Under the pieces are notes generated by a model. That model was not told where the DNA came from and did not search any database. It worked only from the letters and a program-made list of their open reading frames with translations. 6,290 bases of DNA from Bordetella parapertussis (GTDB lineage: Bacteria > Pseudomonadota > Gammaproteobacteria > Burkholderiales > SG8-41). The position numbers were made by a program, and so were the translations under genes. This document shows, piece after piece, positions 4,960 through 6,290 of this stretch (its first letter is position 1; the number at the start of each line of letters is the position of its first letter). The stretch is from the NCBI GenBank assembly GCA_945863085.1, contig CAMBCD010000167.1:1-6290 (forward strand), written 5' to 3'.

Positions 4960-6290
4960 ATGAATCCCTTACTCGATTTTTCGGGCCTGCCCCGTTTTGC
5001 CGATTTCAAACCCGCGCACGTTGCGCCGGCGATTGACCGGTTGCTGGAGGAAAACCGCGCATTGATCGCGCGACTCGCGGCGGATACCGCGGCACCAGTT
5101 TGGGATAATTTTGTCGGTCCGCTGGAAGATGCGAATGAACGCCTGCATCGCGCCTGGGGCCAGGTCGGTCACCTCAATGCGGTGATGAACAGCCCGGAAC
5201 TGCGCGAGGCGTACAACGCAGTCCTGCCCAAAATCACCCAGTACTACACTGAACTCGGCCAGCACGAAGGGCTGTACGGCAAATTCAAGGCGCTGCGCGC
5301 AGGCAGCGCATTTGCCGCGCTGAGTCCGGCCCAGCACAAAATCATCGACAACGAAGTGCGGGATTTCCGCCTCGGCGGTGCCGAGTTGCCGGCTGCCGGC
5401 AAACAACGTTATACCGAGATCAGTGACCGGCTGTCGATGCTGACTTCGCGTTTCAGTGACAACCTGCTCGACGCCACCAATGCCTGGTCGCATGTGGTCA
5501 CCGACCCGGCAGAACTCGCCGGCTTGCCCGACGACGCAAAGGAAGCTGCGCGCACCGCAGCAGAAACAGACAAACAAACCGGCTGGAAATTCACGCTGCA
5601 TGCACCTTCGTACATGCCGGTGCTGCAATACGCCGACAACCGCGCATTGCGTGAACGTATGTACCGTGCCTATGTCACCCGCGCCTCCGAATTCGGCGAC
5701 GCCAAACTCGACAACACGCCGCTGATCACCGAAATCGTCAGCCTGCGCCGTGAAATCGCGCAACTGCTCGGTTTCGGCAATTTCGCCGAATATTCGCTGG
5801 AGCCAAAAATGGCGGAAACACCGGCGCAGGTGCTGGAATTCCTGCGGGAACTCGCGGTGCGCGCCAAACCCTACGCCCAGCGCGACCTGAAAGAACTGCA
5901 GGACTTTGCCCGCGCCGAACTGGGCATGACCGAACTCTCCGCCTGGGATTACGCCTACGTGTCGGAAAAACTGCGGGTTGCGCAGTACGCGTTCTCCGAA
6001 AACGAGGTCAAGCAGTACTTTCCGGAAACCACGGTACTGCCCGGCATGTTCAAGGTGGTCGAAACCCTGTACGGCCTGAGCATCGCGCCGGCCGAGGCGC
6101 CGCAATGGCATGACGATGTGCGCTTTTTCTCCATCCGTGACCGCAGCGGCGCTCTGGTCGGCCAGTTTTATCTCGACCTTTATGCACGTCCGAGCAAACG
6201 CGGCGGCGCGTGGATGGACGACGCCATCACCCGCCGCCGCACGGCGCAAGGCACGCAGGCGCCGGTGGCCTACCTCAACTGCAATTTCAC
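4960..6290 (+). CDS. prlC: Oligopeptidase A, M3 family zinc metallopeptidase (partial, C-terminus off the right edge)
   Basis: Cytosolic zinc endopeptidase (PrlC/OpdA). It degrades short peptides, including cleaved signal peptides in E. coli. 443 codons are open to the window edge; full-length homologues have about 680 residues. Family-matching stretches run throughout: NPLLDF (2-7), HLNAVMNSPELREAY (71-85), GQHEGLY (100-106), RYTEISDRLSMLTSRFSDN (150-168), LDATNAW (170-176), MYRAYVTRASEFGD (234-247), QLLGFGNFAEYSL (268-280), KMAETPAQVLEFL (283-295), WDYAYVSEKL (329-338) and FYLDLYARPSKRGGAWMDD (403-421). The segment VAYLNCNF at the edge precedes the HEFGH zinc motif by about 20 residues in E. 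coli OpdA, so the active site lies just outside. ATG 4960 gives the standard N-terminus; its leader is CA-rich without a Shine-Dalgarno. It is probably transcribed separately from the pyr genes. Confidence 0.95.
   Translation, partial: MNPLLDFSGLPRFADFKPAHVAPAIDRLLEENRALIARLAADTAAPVWDNFVGPLEDANERLHRAWGQVGHLNAVMNSPELREAYNAVLPKITQYYTELGQHEGLYGKFKALRAGSAFAALSPAQHKIIDNEVRDFRLGGAELPAAGKQRYTEISDRLSMLTSRFSDNLLDATNAWSHVVTDPAELAGLPDDAKEAARTAAETDKQTGWKFTLHAPSYMPVLQYADNRALRERMYRAYVTRASEFGDAKLDNTPLITEIVSLRREIAQLLGFGNFAEYSLEPKMAETPAQVLEFLRELAVRAKPYAQRDLKELQDFARAELGMTELSAWDYAYVSEKLRVAQYAFSENEVKQYFPETTVLPGMFKVVETLYGLSIAPAEAPQWHDDVRFFSIRDRSGALVGQFYLDLYARPSKRGGAWMDDAITRRRTAQGTQAPVAYLNCNF

Noticed and set aside
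4969..6249. 426-codon open frame on the minus strand opposite prlC
   Set aside because: It is a shadow of prlC. Its composition (rich in G, R, F, Q, V) and lack of any motif fit an antisense artefact.

Overview
The window is a conserved chromosomal housekeeping region of a GC-rich proteobacterium. The gene order (yqgE-ruvX-pyrR-pyrB-dihydroorotase-like pyrC) and the flavour of the proteins point to a betaproteobacterium, perhaps Rhodocyclales, Nitrosomonadales or Burkholderiales-like. A Pseudomonas-type gammaproteobacterium shares the same cluster and cannot be excluded. I see no mobile elements, tRNA or rRNA genes, CRISPR arrays or signs of recent transfer.

Layout. A partial class I photolyase gene (phrB) runs leftward from 946 and off the left edge. 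A 78-bp spacer separates it from a rightward run of five genes: yqgE/algH (1025-1585), ruvX/yqgF (1582-2025), pyrR (2090-2593), pyrB (2590-3558) and a dihydroorotase-like pyrC (3567-4844). Two junctions are 4-bp overlaps (yqgE/ruvX and pyrR/pyrB), and pyrB/pyrC are 8 bp apart. After a 115-bp spacer with two inverted repeats and a promoter-like element comes prlC/opdA (oligopeptidase A) from 4960. It runs off the right edge about 20 residues before the expected zinc motif.

Function. pyrR, pyrB and pyrC form a de novo pyrimidine module: a PRPP-binding regulator, the aspartate carbamoyltransferase catalytic chain, and a dihydroorotase homologue. The last has lost nearly all metal ligands, so it is probably the structural, non-catalytic partner of PyrB known from Pseudomonas. 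A working dihydroorotase should then lie elsewhere in the genome. yqgE and ruvX are a widely conserved pair; RuvX acts in rRNA maturation and YqgE is of uncertain role. phrB repairs UV damage and prlC degrades peptides; neither is obviously linked to pyrimidine synthesis.

Regulatory reading. Promoter-like elements lie just upstream of yqgE and pyrR, so close that transcripts would begin only about 4-8 nt before the start codon. A third lies upstream of prlC. None of the seven start codons has a convincing Shine-Dalgarno sequence. I found no new biological system. The observations most worth checking are the degenerate PyrC metal site, the very short leaders, and a GC-rich stem that encloses the ruvX start.
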